In this document: positions 25,032-32,332 of the stretch, in pieces
How positions within the stretch are numbered: the first letter of the stretch is position 1
How the letters are laid out: each line of letters starts with the position of its first letter
NCBI RefSeq assembly: GCF_029531845.1
Contig: NZ_JAMBPV010000017.1
Location: forward strand, 1 to 40,247
DNA: 40,247 nt
Direction: 5' to 3'
Source: Staphylococcus equorum
GTDB lineage: Bacteria > Bacillota > Bacilli > Staphylococcales > Staphylococcaceae
The notes under the pieces: generated by a model
The model's input: the letters and a program-made list of their open reading frames with translations, nothing else
Databases searched by the model: none
Told to the model about the DNA's origin: nothing
Made by a program: the position numbers and the translations under genes

Positions 25032-25337
25032 ATGAATACTGATATAACGCCACAACTAATTCCTAAGTTAAAAGAACTTTATATAAATGTGTTACAAGTC
25101 ATTGAAAATAATTATATACTAAGCCTAATTACAATACTTGCTGTATGTATTGGTTTAGTAGTTTGTACATTGTTTATAAATAATGAAAAAAAGAAAAGTT
25201 TAATGGTTTCTTTGACTAGTATAATTATTGCTATTTTTATCAGTATAAGCTTTGTTATTTTAATAAATATGTACTTTAGTGATTCAAAAAATCTACAAAA
25301 AAATAATCATTCTATTGATATGGGATTAATGCTATAA
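25032..25337 (+). CDS. small two-TM membrane protein
   Basis: 101-aa protein with two membrane helices (about residues 29-49, ILSLITILAVCIGLVVCTLFI, and 57-79), a Lys-rich loop between them, and a hydrophilic C-terminus. It starts one base after the preceding stop, with ACGAGG in the previous gene's end as ribosome site. No family is recognised. It could be an entry-exclusion or establishment protein, but nothing in the sequence proves that. Confidence 0.65.
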   Translation: MNTDITPQLIPKLKELYINVLQVIENNYILSLITILAVCIGLVVCTLFINNEKKKSLMVSLTSIIIAIFISISFVILINMYFSDSKNLQKNNHSIDMGLML

Positions 25338-25358
25338 ATATTTAGAAGAAAATATAAG

Positions 25359-25380
25359 CGCTGAGAAATGACTTGTATTG
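25359..25380 (+). repeat. 22-bp repeat, copy A
   Basis: CGCTGAGAAATGACTTGT followed by ATTG. A second copy with one mismatch (GTTG end) lies at 34850-34871, in the same orientation. Each copy follows a stop codon within about 25 bases. The remainder of 25338-25582 contains a weak ACCTTT/AAAGGT hairpin (25389-25410) and operator copy 3. Confidence 0.6.
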
Positions 25381-25500
25381 TTTTAAAAACCTTTTAATGT
25401 ATATAAAGGTATTGATTATAGTTATATATGCTTAGTTAGTATACGTGATTATAATGAAAAATAGGGATTAATAATTAAGGTAAGTTAATTATCAATAAAT

Positions 25501-25540
25501 TGTACATCTACTTTACAGATGTACATATATATGATATAGT
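25501..25540 (+). promoter_or_regulatory. operator copy 3 with promoter
   Basis: The most symmetric copy: 9-bp arms TGTACATCT and AGATGTACA around ACTTTAC (25501-25525). The -35 TTTACA lies inside it, and the -10 TATAGT is at 25535-25540. It drives the 44-aa gene at 25583. Confidence 0.82.
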
Positions 25541-25582
25541 AATATAAAATACAGTAATGTATGAAGATGGGGGGTTTTCAAT

Positions 25583-25717
25583 ATGGGTTTTATAGTATTG
25601 TTTATATTGTTGCTGATATTGAGACCGGTAAAAACTACAAATGCAGTAATAAAAATATTTGTTGGTATATTTATATTTAGTGTTTTAACAATAATGATGT
25701 TCAATATGTTTACTTAA
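25583..25717 (+). CDS. 44-aa two-TM microprotein
   Basis: The ATG at 25583 has a strong site, ATGGGGGG. Two hydrophobic helices (FIVLFILLLIL and VIKIFVGIFIFSVLTIMMF) are joined by RPVKTTNA. It is just two bases upstream of operator copy 4 and has its own operator/promoter (copy 3). It looks like a small membrane peptide such as a type I toxin-like or holin-like protein, or an exclusion factor; only its topology can be supported. Confidence 0.6.
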   Translation: MGFIVLFILLLILRPVKTTNAVIKIFVGIFIFSVLTIMMFNMFT

Positions 25718-25719
25718 TC

Positions 25720-25755
25720 ACATCTATAAACTAGACGTAAAATATATGATATGTA
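25720..25755 (+). promoter_or_regulatory. operator copy 4 in front of parA
   Basis: ACATCT-ATAAACT-AGACGT (25720-25738), with a weaker -10 TATGTA (25750-25755). It lies 48 bases before parA. It could also serve as the centromere (parS). Confidence 0.72.
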
Positions 25756-25786
25756 ATAATAACTTTAAGATATGGAGGTATAAATT

Positions 25787-26572
25787 ATGAAAATTTATTC
25801 ATGGGTTGCTCAAAAAGGTGGCGCTGGTAAAACAATGCTATGTTACAATTATGCTGAATTTTTAGCGTTCAAAGGTAATAAAGTTTTGCTAATTGATAAA
25901 GATCATCTTTGTACGTTGTCTCAAATATATTCAAAAGATATACCAGAAAAATCTGTACGTGGTATTTATGATAATGAAGAAGTAGAAATACATAATGTGA
26001 AACCAAATATTGATTTAATATCTGGATATTATGATTTTGATAAATTAGAAAAAAGATTAGCATTAAGTGATGAAGATAATAAAGATTATAAAGTTATGAT
26101 TTGGTTAATGAACAACAGAAAAGAATTAGAAAAATATGATTATATTATGTTTGATACTCATAACGATTTTGATTATGGAGTTCGAAACGCAATCGCAGCT
26201 AGTGATAAAGTGTTCAGTCCAGATGTACCAACTGGCTTAAATGATAAGAATGAAGCAAATATGGTCGTTCAGTTTAATAAATTCAAAAATGCTAAAATAG
26301 ATTTTAGAACAAAAGAGCCTATAGTAGAAGCTGAATTATATTTTATTGGAAATAAGGTCAAACATAATACAAATACATCAAAAGAATTTTTAGAAGATAT
26401 GCAAAAACGAGAAGGTTTCGTTACTTATTTTGACGAAAAAGATTTGTTTTTAAAATCTGTGAAAGATAAAACCTCAATTATGGAAATGATGGGTGACAAG
26501 GAAATTTATAGAAAACACAAAGATTTTTTTGATAGATTTATAAAAAGTTGTGAAAACATAACGAACATTTAA
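25787..26572 (+). CDS. parA: ParA-family partition ATPase
   Basis: 261-aa deviant-Walker ATPase: KGGAGKT (residues 10-16, with the signature lysine K10), a switch-like LIDKDHLCTLS where most ParA have DxDPQ, and the D-type motif YIMFDTHNDF (about 114-123). It lacks an N-terminal helix-turn-helix, so it is a type Ib ParA; the operator would then be read by its partner. GGAGG precedes the ATG. With the next gene it would segregate the plasmid to daughter cells. The DPQ change to DKDH is unusual for the family. Confidence 0.88.
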   Translation: MKIYSWVAQKGGAGKTMLCYNYAEFLAFKGNKVLLIDKDHLCTLSQIYSKDIPEKSVRGIYDNEEVEIHNVKPNIDLISGYYDFDKLEKRLALSDEDNKDYKVMIWLMNNRKELEKYDYIMFDTHNDFDYGVRNAIAASDKVFSPDVPTGLNDKNEANMVVQFNKFKNAKIDFRTKEPIVEAELYFIGNKVKHNTNTSKEFLEDMQKREGFVTYFDEKDLFLKSVKDKTSIMEMMGDKEIYRKHKDFFDRFIKSCENITNI

Positions 26573-26584
26573 GGAGAGAGATTC

Positions 26585-26920
26585 ATGCCAGATTTTGATA
26601 GATTTGCAGACCTCGAAAGTAAAATGAATGCGTCTAATGAAGAAGAAGAAAGAAAAAAACGACATAATGAAGTGCGTAGAAAAGTACCATCTTACCAAGA
26701 TAGAACAACCATTGTGTTGAATAAGCAATTAAAGCCACTATTTAACGCTTTAGCACATGAAAATCATGAAAATCGTAGAGATTTTGCGAATAAATTGCTA
26801 ATGACCTATGCGAAGGAAAAATATCCTGAATATTTCAAAGAGTATGTAGAAAACTATAAAAATGAACATGGTCAAGATTTGATAAAAGATTTTGGTTTTT
26901 TAAATAAAAAAGAGTTTTAG
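26585..26920 (+). CDS. small ParB-type partner of ParA
   Basis: 111-aa basic protein 12 bases after parA. An N-terminal acidic/basic segment (residues 1-40, EEEERKKRHNEVRRKVPS) is followed by TTIVLNKQLKPLFNALAHENHENRRDFANKLLMTYA, which looks like a strand-helix-helix (RHH) fold. Such small DNA-binding proteins replace classical ParB next to type Ib ParA. AAGGAGAGAG precedes the ATG. It would bind the par centromere and may bind the ACRTCT-N7-AGAYGT operator. Confidence 0.82.
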   Translation: MPDFDRFADLESKMNASNEEEERKKRHNEVRRKVPSYQDRTTIVLNKQLKPLFNALAHENHENRRDFANKLLMTYAKEKYPEYFKEYVENYKNEHGQDLIKDFGFLNKKEF

Positions 26921-26950
26921 TAAAAGTGATGTTTATCACTTTTACCTTTA
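26920..26950 (+). terminator. terminator of the par operon
   Basis: GTAAAAGTGAT (26920-26930) and ATCACTTTTAC (26935-26945) form an 11-bp stem beginning in the stop codon, followed by CTTTATAAG. Confidence 0.75.
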
Positions 26951-26955
26951 TAAGT

Positions 26956-26992
26956 ACATCTTCTTTACAGACGTACAAACAAATGTTATAAT
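26956..26992 (+). promoter_or_regulatory. operator copy 5 with promoter
   Basis: ACATCT-TCTTTAC-AGACGT (26956-26974) with internal -35 TTTACA and -10 TATAAT (26987-26992). It is the first of two tandem copies before the 64-aa gene. Confidence 0.82.
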
Positions 26993-27051
26993 ATAAGTAT
27001 ATTAAATAGATGAATAGATCATAAAATACAATGTTTAGTATTTATAAAAAA

Positions 27052-27090
27052 TTTACATCTATTAGCAAGATGTAAAAAGGTTAATATAAT
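27052..27090 (+). promoter_or_regulatory. operator copy 6 with promoter
   Basis: 9-bp arms TTTACATCT and AGATGTAAA around ATTAGCA (27052-27076), with the -10 TATAAT at 27085-27090. It is the second promoter before the gene at 27126. Confidence 0.78.
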
Positions 27091-27125
27091 ATTATTTCAA
27101 TTTCTAAAAAAGGAGTAGTGATACT

Positions 27126-27320
27126 ATGCTAGAGAAGTATGTAGAATTCATTTGTGAGTGGGAAGAAGTACCTTACAAATCAAACTTATCTTTAGACGTC
27201 TGGAAGATAGAAAAACAACAACAAATAAATAAAACATTTCAAAACATTAATTATGTTAAAAGACCACCAGAACAAATAACAATGTTTGATTATGAAATAG
27301 AAAATAAAAGTGCAATGTAA
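27126..27320 (+). CDS. hypothetical protein, 64 aa
   Basis: 64-aa soluble protein, acidic N-terminus (MLEKYVEFICEWEEVPYKSN) and a basic central stretch; family not recognised. AAAAAAGGAGTAG precedes the ATG. It stands alone between operators 6 and 7, with two stacked operator/promoters in front. Tandem control of so small a gene suggests that tight dosage matters, for example a regulator or an anti-restriction type protein; neither is shown. Confidence 0.62.
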   Translation: MLEKYVEFICEWEEVPYKSNLSLDVWKIEKQQQINKTFQNINYVKRPPEQITMFDYEIENKSAM

Positions 27321-27327
27321 ACAACGT

Positions 27328-27346
27328 ACGTCTGCATTGAAGATGT
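27328..27346 (+). promoter_or_regulatory. operator copy 7 (no clear -10)
   Basis: ACGTCT-GCATTGA-AGATGT. The half-sites are intact, but the spacing position for a -10 reads ATAGAT. It lies 66 bases ahead of the gene at 27413. Confidence 0.65.
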
Positions 27347-27412
27347 AAATTGTTGCAAATAGATTAGAAAAATAGAATATCAATTAGATGAATAAAATTG
27401 GAGGAATTAATT

Positions 27413-27862
27413 ATGTACAAGATAGTGTGTATCTTATTATCATGTTTGTTTTCGATTTTACTTGTCTCTGCAATAACTAGTTCAGTATTAAATACGTTAG
27501 ATAATAGGAAAAGTAAGAAGCCAAATGAAGAACAAATAAAAGTTGCTGAATGGAGATTAGCAAACACACAAGAAATTCAAGGGATTGTTGTTTCAAAAAA
27601 TGATAAGTCATATATAAAAAAAGAAGATACTATTCTTTTTATGGGTGGAGGTGAACGAAAAGTTGAAAATTATCAATTAAAAATACAATACGGAGATCAC
27701 AATTTTAAAACAATTAAAGTAAAGGAGAAAGATTATCTGAATAACAATAAAAATGATAATATTAATATTGTTATTAATGAAGGTAATAATGAAATTAAAT
27801 ATAATTTACAAGATCAAAATGATAAAGAAGTATACACAAAATATAAACGATTAGTTAGATAG
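27413..27862 (+). CDS. membrane-anchored or secreted protein, 149 aa
   Basis: 149-aa protein with an N-terminal signal-like helix (MYKIVCILLSCLFSILLVSAITSS) and an extracellular hydrophilic domain of about 115 residues rich in beta strands (EIQGIVVSKNDKSYIKKEDTILF, YQLKIQYGDHNFKTIKV). The ATG at 27413 follows GGAGGAATT. The family is not recognised; the plan resembles secreted DUF proteins of staphylococcal plasmids. It is the first of four or five genes running to 29941. Confidence 0.68.
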   Translation: MYKIVCILLSCLFSILLVSAITSSVLNTLDNRKSKKPNEEQIKVAEWRLANTQEIQGIVVSKNDKSYIKKEDTILFMGGGERKVENYQLKIQYGDHNFKTIKVKEKDYLNNNKNDNINIVINEGNNEIKYNLQDQNDKEVYTKYKRLVR

Positions 27863-27927
27863 ACAGCCAAAAATATTTGATAATATACTACCTAAATCTA
27901 ATCAGAAAAATAGAGGTGTTTTATAAA

Positions 27928-28713
27928 ATGAAAAGTAGCGAAAATTATATTAAAAGAATTGACGCTTTCCAGTATGATTCGAGAAAAGAATATGAAAAAA
28001 GCAATAAAACTATTACATTCTGTGTTGTAATAAGTCTTGCTATTTTAGATATAATAATTTCCACTTTATTTATCTCAACCGGTAAAGATATCGAAAGTAG
28101 TTTATATGCTATTGTATTCTTTCAGATGTTAATGGCAATGATATTTGCTGTTATATTTGGTATTAATGAACGGTCGAGTTATTTTGATTTTTTTGAAGAA
28201 TTGAAAGAGAGATATAGAATGAGAAACAAACAATATCAACCTATATCATTTAGTGCCTATATGGATCTAAATGACATCGTACAACTAAATGATGGAAAGT
28301 TATTCCGTCTATATCAATTTATTAATGCAGAAGAATCTGATATTAAATATATTGCAATTGAATTACCTAAAAAATCTAAAATAATCACATTTGATAATAC
28401 GGATCAAGAGGAACGAATTAGATTAAAAAATATGTGTATGTTTCAATGGTTAGACGAAGTAAAATTGTCTGAAATTGTAACACCTATCAGAGAGTATTAT
28501 AGAAATAAAGAAATTAGCGCAAAGATGAAAAAAGAACAAAATATAATACAGAACCAATCCAATATAAATGCTACAATTACAGATGATGAAATTAACGATT
28601 TACCTTTATTTCAAACGTATAAAAATCTATCAAAGAAAGCAAAAGAAGATGTGAAAGAATATAATAGTGAAAAACAAGAGCATTTAAAGAATCTAAAGAA
28701 AATAATTAGTTAG
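27928..28713 (+). CDS. membrane protein with two TM helices and a cytosolic domain, 261 aa
   Basis: Two membrane helices (about residues 32-53, ITFCVVISLAILDIIISTLFIS, and 60-82) followed by a cytosolic domain of 170 residues with charged helices; no family recognised. The ATG at 27928 has AGAGGTG ten bases upstream; the longer frame to 27877 has no site. It sits between the secreted 149-aa protein and a 31-aa microprotein. The final 40 residues (KNLSKKAKEDVKEYNSEK) form a likely coiled coil. Confidence 0.68.
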   Translation: MKSSENYIKRIDAFQYDSRKEYEKSNKTITFCVVISLAILDIIISTLFISTGKDIESSLYAIVFFQMLMAMIFAVIFGINERSSYFDFFEELKERYRMRNKQYQPISFSAYMDLNDIVQLNDGKLFRLYQFINAEESDIKYIAIELPKKSKIITFDNTDQEERIRLKNMCMFQWLDEVKLSEIVTPIREYYRNKEISAKMKKEQNIIQNQSNINATITDDEINDLPLFQTYKNLSKKAKEDVKEYNSEKQEHLKNLKKIIS

Positions 28714-28723
28714 GAGGAATAGC

Positions 28724-28819
28724 GTGTTAAATGCTTTTATATTTGGTGCTATACCGGTTTTAGTTATAGCAGGCATAGCTAAATTAGGACAAATTTTAAA
28801 AAATTATAATGAACGCTAG
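28724..28819 (+). CDS. 31-aa membrane microprotein
   Basis: GTG start at 28724 after a near-consensus TAGGAGGAAT. One hydrophobic helix (AFIFGAIPVLVIAGIAKLGQIL) ends in a basic tail, KNYNER. It lies ten bases after the preceding stop. The strong ribosome site and position suggest that it is translated. Confidence 0.55.
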   Translation: MLNAFIFGAIPVLVIAGIAKLGQILKNYNER

Positions 28820-28880
28820 TTTAAAAATTTTAATTGTTGTTCCTAATTTTAGTTTATTACAATTAGTTAGGAGGAGTAAA

Positions 28881-29369
28881 ATGTTTGAATATAGAAAAGC
28901 ATTAAAGAGAGTAGACTATTTAGAAACACTTATCAATTCTATTAAAAACAATGAGGAAAATAGTGGTTACCGTATTGAAGTAAACTTTGCTAATGGAAAG
29001 TTATATGAAGATAAAGACGATATATTTGAGGTTGACGTGTATGTTATAAAAGATTATAAAAATTATAACAGTAAGGGCATGACTATGCGTATCAAAGGTA
29101 ATACACCAGCAGAAGATGATTATCGTTTGCCATGTAGAATTAAAGGCGACCCTATTAAGAGTAAAGGTATTATCAAAGATATTGAGTTTGATAAAGAAAA
29201 TATTTTGAAAGAATTAAAAACCAACAAAAATTACATTACTAATGAACGTTTAGGAACTATTGAAGTACCATGTGAAAATAATGATAATGGTGCAGGAGAG
29301 AACAATCATAAATCATTTACTATAAATCAAATATACCTACAAAATATTACTGTTTATTTTAAAGAATAA
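28881..29369 (+). CDS. hypothetical soluble protein, 162 aa
   Basis: 162-aa protein of unknown family. A helical N-terminus (YRKALKRVDYLETLINSIKNNEE) leads into a beta-rich domain (YRIEVNFANGKLYEDKDDIFEVDVYVI, MTMRIKGNTPAEDDYRLPCRIKGDP). There is no signal peptide. The ATG at 28881 follows TAGGAGGAG; an in-frame start at 28809 overlaps the microprotein and has no site. It is in the operon running from 27413 to 29941. Confidence 0.66.
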   Translation: MFEYRKALKRVDYLETLINSIKNNEENSGYRIEVNFANGKLYEDKDDIFEVDVYVIKDYKNYNSKGMTMRIKGNTPAEDDYRLPCRIKGDPIKSKGIIKDIEFDKENILKELKTNKNYITNERLGTIEVPCENNDNGAGENNHKSFTINQIYLQNITVYFKE

Positions 29370-29410
29370 GTAACTATTTTAATAATAGTAGGTATATAAG
29401 GAGAGGTAAA

Positions 29411-29941
29411 ATGAACTTTCAAGATATGAAAAAAACAGCTAAAAATAATGCAAGACTATCTTTGGGTATTACAGCCCCTTTAACAATTTTAAGCATTTTA
29501 ATGGTAGTTTTTGATTTTGATAAAAATGCTATATTTAGTGATGAACTGCAATTTTATGAGGTTATCTTTTATATACCTCTGTGGATAGCATTTATTTGTA
29601 GCATTCTAGGTTTTGTGTTTAAAAATGGGAATGCTTTAGAAAAATTGAGCAAGGTAACTCAACCATTAATTTATTTGATTCTTCCAATACCTTTAAAGGT
29701 AATTATAAAAACCGATATTTTCAGTTTCACGCAACATGCACAAAACCAATTCTTTCTAATATTCACACTAATTGCTACACTAATTGGATTTGTATTTATT
29801 TTATACCTTTTAATAGTTGCAATTTTTTATGAAAAAGAAGATTTAAGCATGGAAGAAAATTTTGATAAATACTGTAAAAAGCAAGGTTTATCAAATGAAG
29901 AAATCAAAGAATTTAAAAGAGAGTTTGAAGAAATGCTGTAA
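29411..29941 (+). CDS. multipass membrane protein, 176 aa
   Basis: Four predicted membrane helices: about residues 14-35 (LSLGITAPLTILSILMVVF), 47-68 (VIFYIPLWIAFICSILGFVF), 80-95 and 113-138. The C-terminus is acidic and cytosolic (SMEENFDKYCKKQGLSNEEIKEFKREFEE). No family is recognised. AAGGAGAGG precedes the ATG. It ends the operon; its stop codon overlaps the outer arm of the structured element at 29940-29986. Confidence 0.66.
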   Translation: MNFQDMKKTAKNNARLSLGITAPLTILSILMVVFDFDKNAIFSDELQFYEVIFYIPLWIAFICSILGFVFKNGNALEKLSKVTQPLIYLILPIPLKVIIKTDIFSFTQHAQNQFFLIFTLIATLIGFVFILYLLIVAIFYEKEDLSMEENFDKYCKKQGLSNEEIKEFKREFEEML

Positions 29942-30016
29942 CTGACTAGAGAGTCCAGAATTACTATTCGGACGGGTCGGTCAGTTGTAATAAACGAATG
30001 TAACGAGTGCGTTAGT
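29940..30016 (+). other. structured RNA or DNA element of unknown role
   Basis: Outer stem AACTGAC/GTCAGTT (29940-29946 and 29980-29986), a symmetric internal loop (TAGAGA against GGGTCG region), and an inner stem GTCC-GAAT/ATTC-GGAC (29953-29961 and 29966-29973) closing on TACT. A second small stem-loop, TAACG-AGTG-CGTTA, follows around 30000-30014. It is markedly more G+C-rich than the area. It lacks a U run, so it is not an ordinary terminator. Confidence 0.5.
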
Positions 30017-30030
30017 AATTGTTTAGTATT

Positions 30031-30067
30031 ACATCTATTTTATAGATGGAGTTTAAGGTGTTGTATT
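30031..30067 (+). promoter_or_regulatory. operator copy 8 with promoter
   Basis: ACATCT-ATTTTAT-AGATGG (30031-30049), internal -35 TTTATA and -10 TGTATT (30062-30067). It drives the lipoprotein at 30103. Confidence 0.72.
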
Positions 30068-30102
30068 TTATTTAAAAATATATCTAGGAATGGGTGAGAA
30101 TA

Positions 30103-30888
30103 TTGAAAAAAATCGTGGGTACAATCGCTATATTATCTTTGGTATTAGGTGCGTGTGGGAATGAGGAAAAAAATGAAAGTAAACCAGTTGAATTTGGGAA
30201 TACTTTAAAAGATGGAACTCATTTTCTTTCTTTATATTATAGTGATGAAAAAAATATTAAAGGTAAAGATAAAATTGAACGATTAGCATATATTAATGAT
30301 GGTAAAGTCACTACTTATAATATTGAAGAATCTAATTTAACTTTAGAAGAAATTGCTGATAAAAGTAATAGTGAACTTCTGAAAATTTCTAAAAAAGAGG
30401 ATAAACATTCCTTTGATAAAAATAAAGAAAGTATTGTTGAAATGCAGAAAATAAATACAAATCACGCTTTTGAAAATGAATCTAATTCTAAGTTAGAGAA
30501 AGCAGAACGTAGTTTGGATAATGCTGAATCTTTAAGTTATGTAAAACCTAAAGCGCAACCATTAAAATTATCAATAGATGTTAAAAACAACAAGACGTAC
30601 CAAGAAACAATTGATTTAACAGATACAACAGGTACATTATTTAATATGGATCAAAAAGCGTATGATGATAAAGTTAATAATAATTCAAGTGAATTTTTCA
30701 ATAGAGAAATTGATACTAAGAAAATAAAAGATGTAAAATATTCTGGTTTACAACGTGATGTTAAGAATAAAAAAGAAGATAAATTGTATAATACGGCAGT
30801 TATGAAAATAGATGATAATCAATCTAAAATTAAATTTGATAAACCTACAAAAAACAGTGATTTGATTGATGTATATAACATGGACTAA
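30103..30888 (+). CDS. lipoprotein with cAD1-like signal-peptide end
   Basis: 261-aa lipoprotein precursor from a TTG start (GGTGA five bases upstream); GTG at 30094 is an alternative. The signal peptide KKIVGTIAILSLVLGAC puts the lipid on the Cys; the eight residues before it, ILSLVLGA, share SLVL with enterococcal pheromone cAD1 (LFSLVLAG). The mature part is hydrophilic, with a helix (KLEKAERSLDNAESLSY) and beta segments; no family recognised. It is under operator copy 8. A surface role in mating or exclusion is plausible but unproven. Confidence 0.76.
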   Translation: MKKIVGTIAILSLVLGACGNEEKNESKPVEFGNTLKDGTHFLSLYYSDEKNIKGKDKIERLAYINDGKVTTYNIEESNLTLEEIADKSNSELLKISKKEDKHSFDKNKESIVEMQKINTNHAFENESNSKLEKAERSLDNAESLSYVKPKAQPLKLSIDVKNNKTYQETIDLTDTTGTLFNMDQKAYDDKVNNNSSEFFNREIDTKKIKDVKYSGLQRDVKNKKEDKLYNTAVMKIDDNQSKIKFDKPTKNSDLIDVYNMD

Positions 30889-30898
30889 AGGTGATTAT

Positions 30899-31144
30899 AT
30901 GAGAAATGGTATAAAATCAATATTTTGGAACAATGTGAATAAGAAAAAACTAATAATTAAATTGGTATTAGCTTTTTTGTTTTTATTAACGATTAGTATA
31001 GTAACTAGTTTTATTGATTCATTATTAGGATTTAATATTCTTACTTTAATAATCGTTTCGGGAAGTCTTATCATAATTTATAGTTTATTTTCTAAAGAAA
31101 TTCGAATGTACAATAAAATCTTAAAAGAGAATAAAGGTAATTAA
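30899..31144 (+). CDS. small two-TM membrane protein, 81 aa
   Basis: 81-aa protein with two membrane helices (LIIKLVLAFLFLLTISIVTSFI and ILTLIIVSGSLIIIYSLF) and basic ends. The ATG at 30899 follows AAAGGTG, ten bases after the lipoprotein stop. It ends at a strong terminator. No family is recognised. Together the lipoprotein and this protein look like a two-gene surface unit. Confidence 0.66.
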   Translation: MRNGIKSIFWNNVNKKKLIIKLVLAFLFLLTISIVTSFIDSLLGFNILTLIIVSGSLIIIYSLFSKEIRMYNKILKENKGN

Positions 31145-31151
31145 AGAAGGT

Positions 31152-31184
31152 AAAAGCAACATATATAATATGTTGCTTTTATTA
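31152..31184 (+). terminator. terminator after the lipoprotein unit
   Basis: AAAAGCAACATAT and ATATGTTGCTTTT (31152-31164 and 31168-31180), 13-bp stem, T-rich after. Confidence 0.82.
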
Positions 31185-31196
31185 TATAAATACGGT

Positions 31197-31233
31197 ACAT
31201 CTATTTTACAGACGTAAAGAAGTGTGTTATAAT
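31197..31233 (+). promoter_or_regulatory. operator copy 9 with promoter
   Basis: ACATCT-ATTTTAC-AGACGT (31197-31215), internal -35 TTTACA and a perfect -10 TATAAT (31228-31233). It drives the 75-aa gene. Confidence 0.82.
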
Positions 31234-31272
31234 TAGATTAAGATAAAGCAAACAAAAAAAGGAGTAGATAAT

Positions 31273-31500
31273 ATGAAAACATCAAATACAGAAATTGATT
31301 ATTTATTAAGTAGAAATGATTTTATTAGCCCATTCAATAATTCTACAGATATTAAAGGGTTTATCAAAGATATAAAAACCTATTTAATGATGAATTTTGC
31401 TGATCCTAAAGGTGAATCACTAGATTATATCAAAGACATTATCAAAAATAATGGTATTGATAATCCAGATACTTTTTTGAAGAAATTTATATTTAAATAA
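31273..31500 (+). CDS. hypothetical protein, 75 aa
   Basis: 75-aa soluble protein of unknown family; helical, with a mid-region MMNFADPKGESLDYIKDIIKNNGIDNPDTFLKKF. AAAAAAGGAGTAG precedes the ATG, nearly identical to the leader of the 64-aa gene at 27126, so the two leaders may share an origin. It is a single-gene unit under operator copy 9. Confidence 0.62.
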   Translation: MKTSNTEIDYLLSRNDFISPFNNSTDIKGFIKDIKTYLMMNFADPKGESLDYIKDIIKNNGIDNPDTFLKKFIFK

Positions 31501-31639
31501 TACCAATAACGAACGTTTTTGTTACAAATTTGAGTTATTTGCAATTTAACAAGCAAAATTTGTGCCAAATTCCTCTCAAACATATAAAAAATAAGGAGTT
31601 AGTAACTTCAATATTTTTTTATAATTAAAAACCAAAACC

Positions 31640-31660
31640 TGTAACATAATCTATGTTACA
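31640..31660. promoter_or_regulatory. perfect 9-3-9 palindromic operator
   Basis: TGTAACATA-ATC-TATGTTACA. It overlaps a -10-like TACAAT (31657-31662) in front of the genes at 31747-33640. It differs from the other operator family. No dedicated regulator gene is adjacent. Confidence 0.68.
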
Positions 31661-31746
31661 ATATTAATGAATAATATGGGTATTGGTACGAAAGGTAGGC
31701 TTCTAATTTGCATTGAGAATATAAATATAAAGGGGATTAATAGGTA

Positions 31747-32331
31747 ATGGAAAAAAATATTAAAGAAACAGATTGGTTTGAATTTGGACTTGAAACATAT
31801 TTAATGAAAGCTCAAAGATTACTAAATATTGATACTGGAATTATAAATTCACTTTCTAAGCACGTTACAAGTCAAATTTATAACAAACTTAGACGATTGA
31901 ACATAGATGAAGAAGATAGAATTAATTATATTCATGAATTAATTAATATTTCTTATAGTTTAGTAAATGACGGACATTTTCTTTATCAAAATAAAAGATT
32001 TACTATTTATGAATATTTTGATAAAGAAGATTTAATTGTAATGTTAGATCCAAAACATACTTTTTTATTTATATTTGCAACAAAGCTACAAGCTGATGAT
32101 GAAAACATTGAACATTATTTAAATGGATATATCGCCGATTTAAGAGAAAATATTCTTAATAAGAATCAGTCTACAGAAGATATATTGGATAAGTTAATTT
32201 ATCAATTAGAACTTGATACTGAACCAGATCATAAAAAACTAAATAAAGAAGAAGAACATTTGATTGATTTTGATGAAAATGATGATTTTACTAATGGTAC
32301 ATTAGAAGGAAATAATAAAGGGGAGTATTAA
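31747..32331 (+). CDS. hypothetical acidic protein, 194 aa
   Basis: 194-aa soluble protein, not recognised. Mostly helical (NIKETDWFEFGLETYLMKAQRLLNI; INSLSKHVTSQIYNKLRRLN), with a very acidic C-terminus (about 165-194). AAGGGGATTAATAGG precedes the ATG. It is one base from the next gene, so they are translationally coupled. It belongs to a block starting at the 31640 palindrome whose genes have no recognised homologues and lack operators of the main family, which suggests a separately acquired module. Confidence 0.66.
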   Translation: MEKNIKETDWFEFGLETYLMKAQRLLNIDTGIINSLSKHVTSQIYNKLRRLNIDEEDRINYIHELINISYSLVNDGHFLYQNKRFTIYEYFDKEDLIVMLDPKHTFLFIFATKLQADDENIEHYLNGYIADLRENILNKNQSTEDILDKLIYQLELDTEPDHKKLNKEEEHLIDFDENDDFTNGTLEGNNKGEY

Positions 32332-32332
32332 A

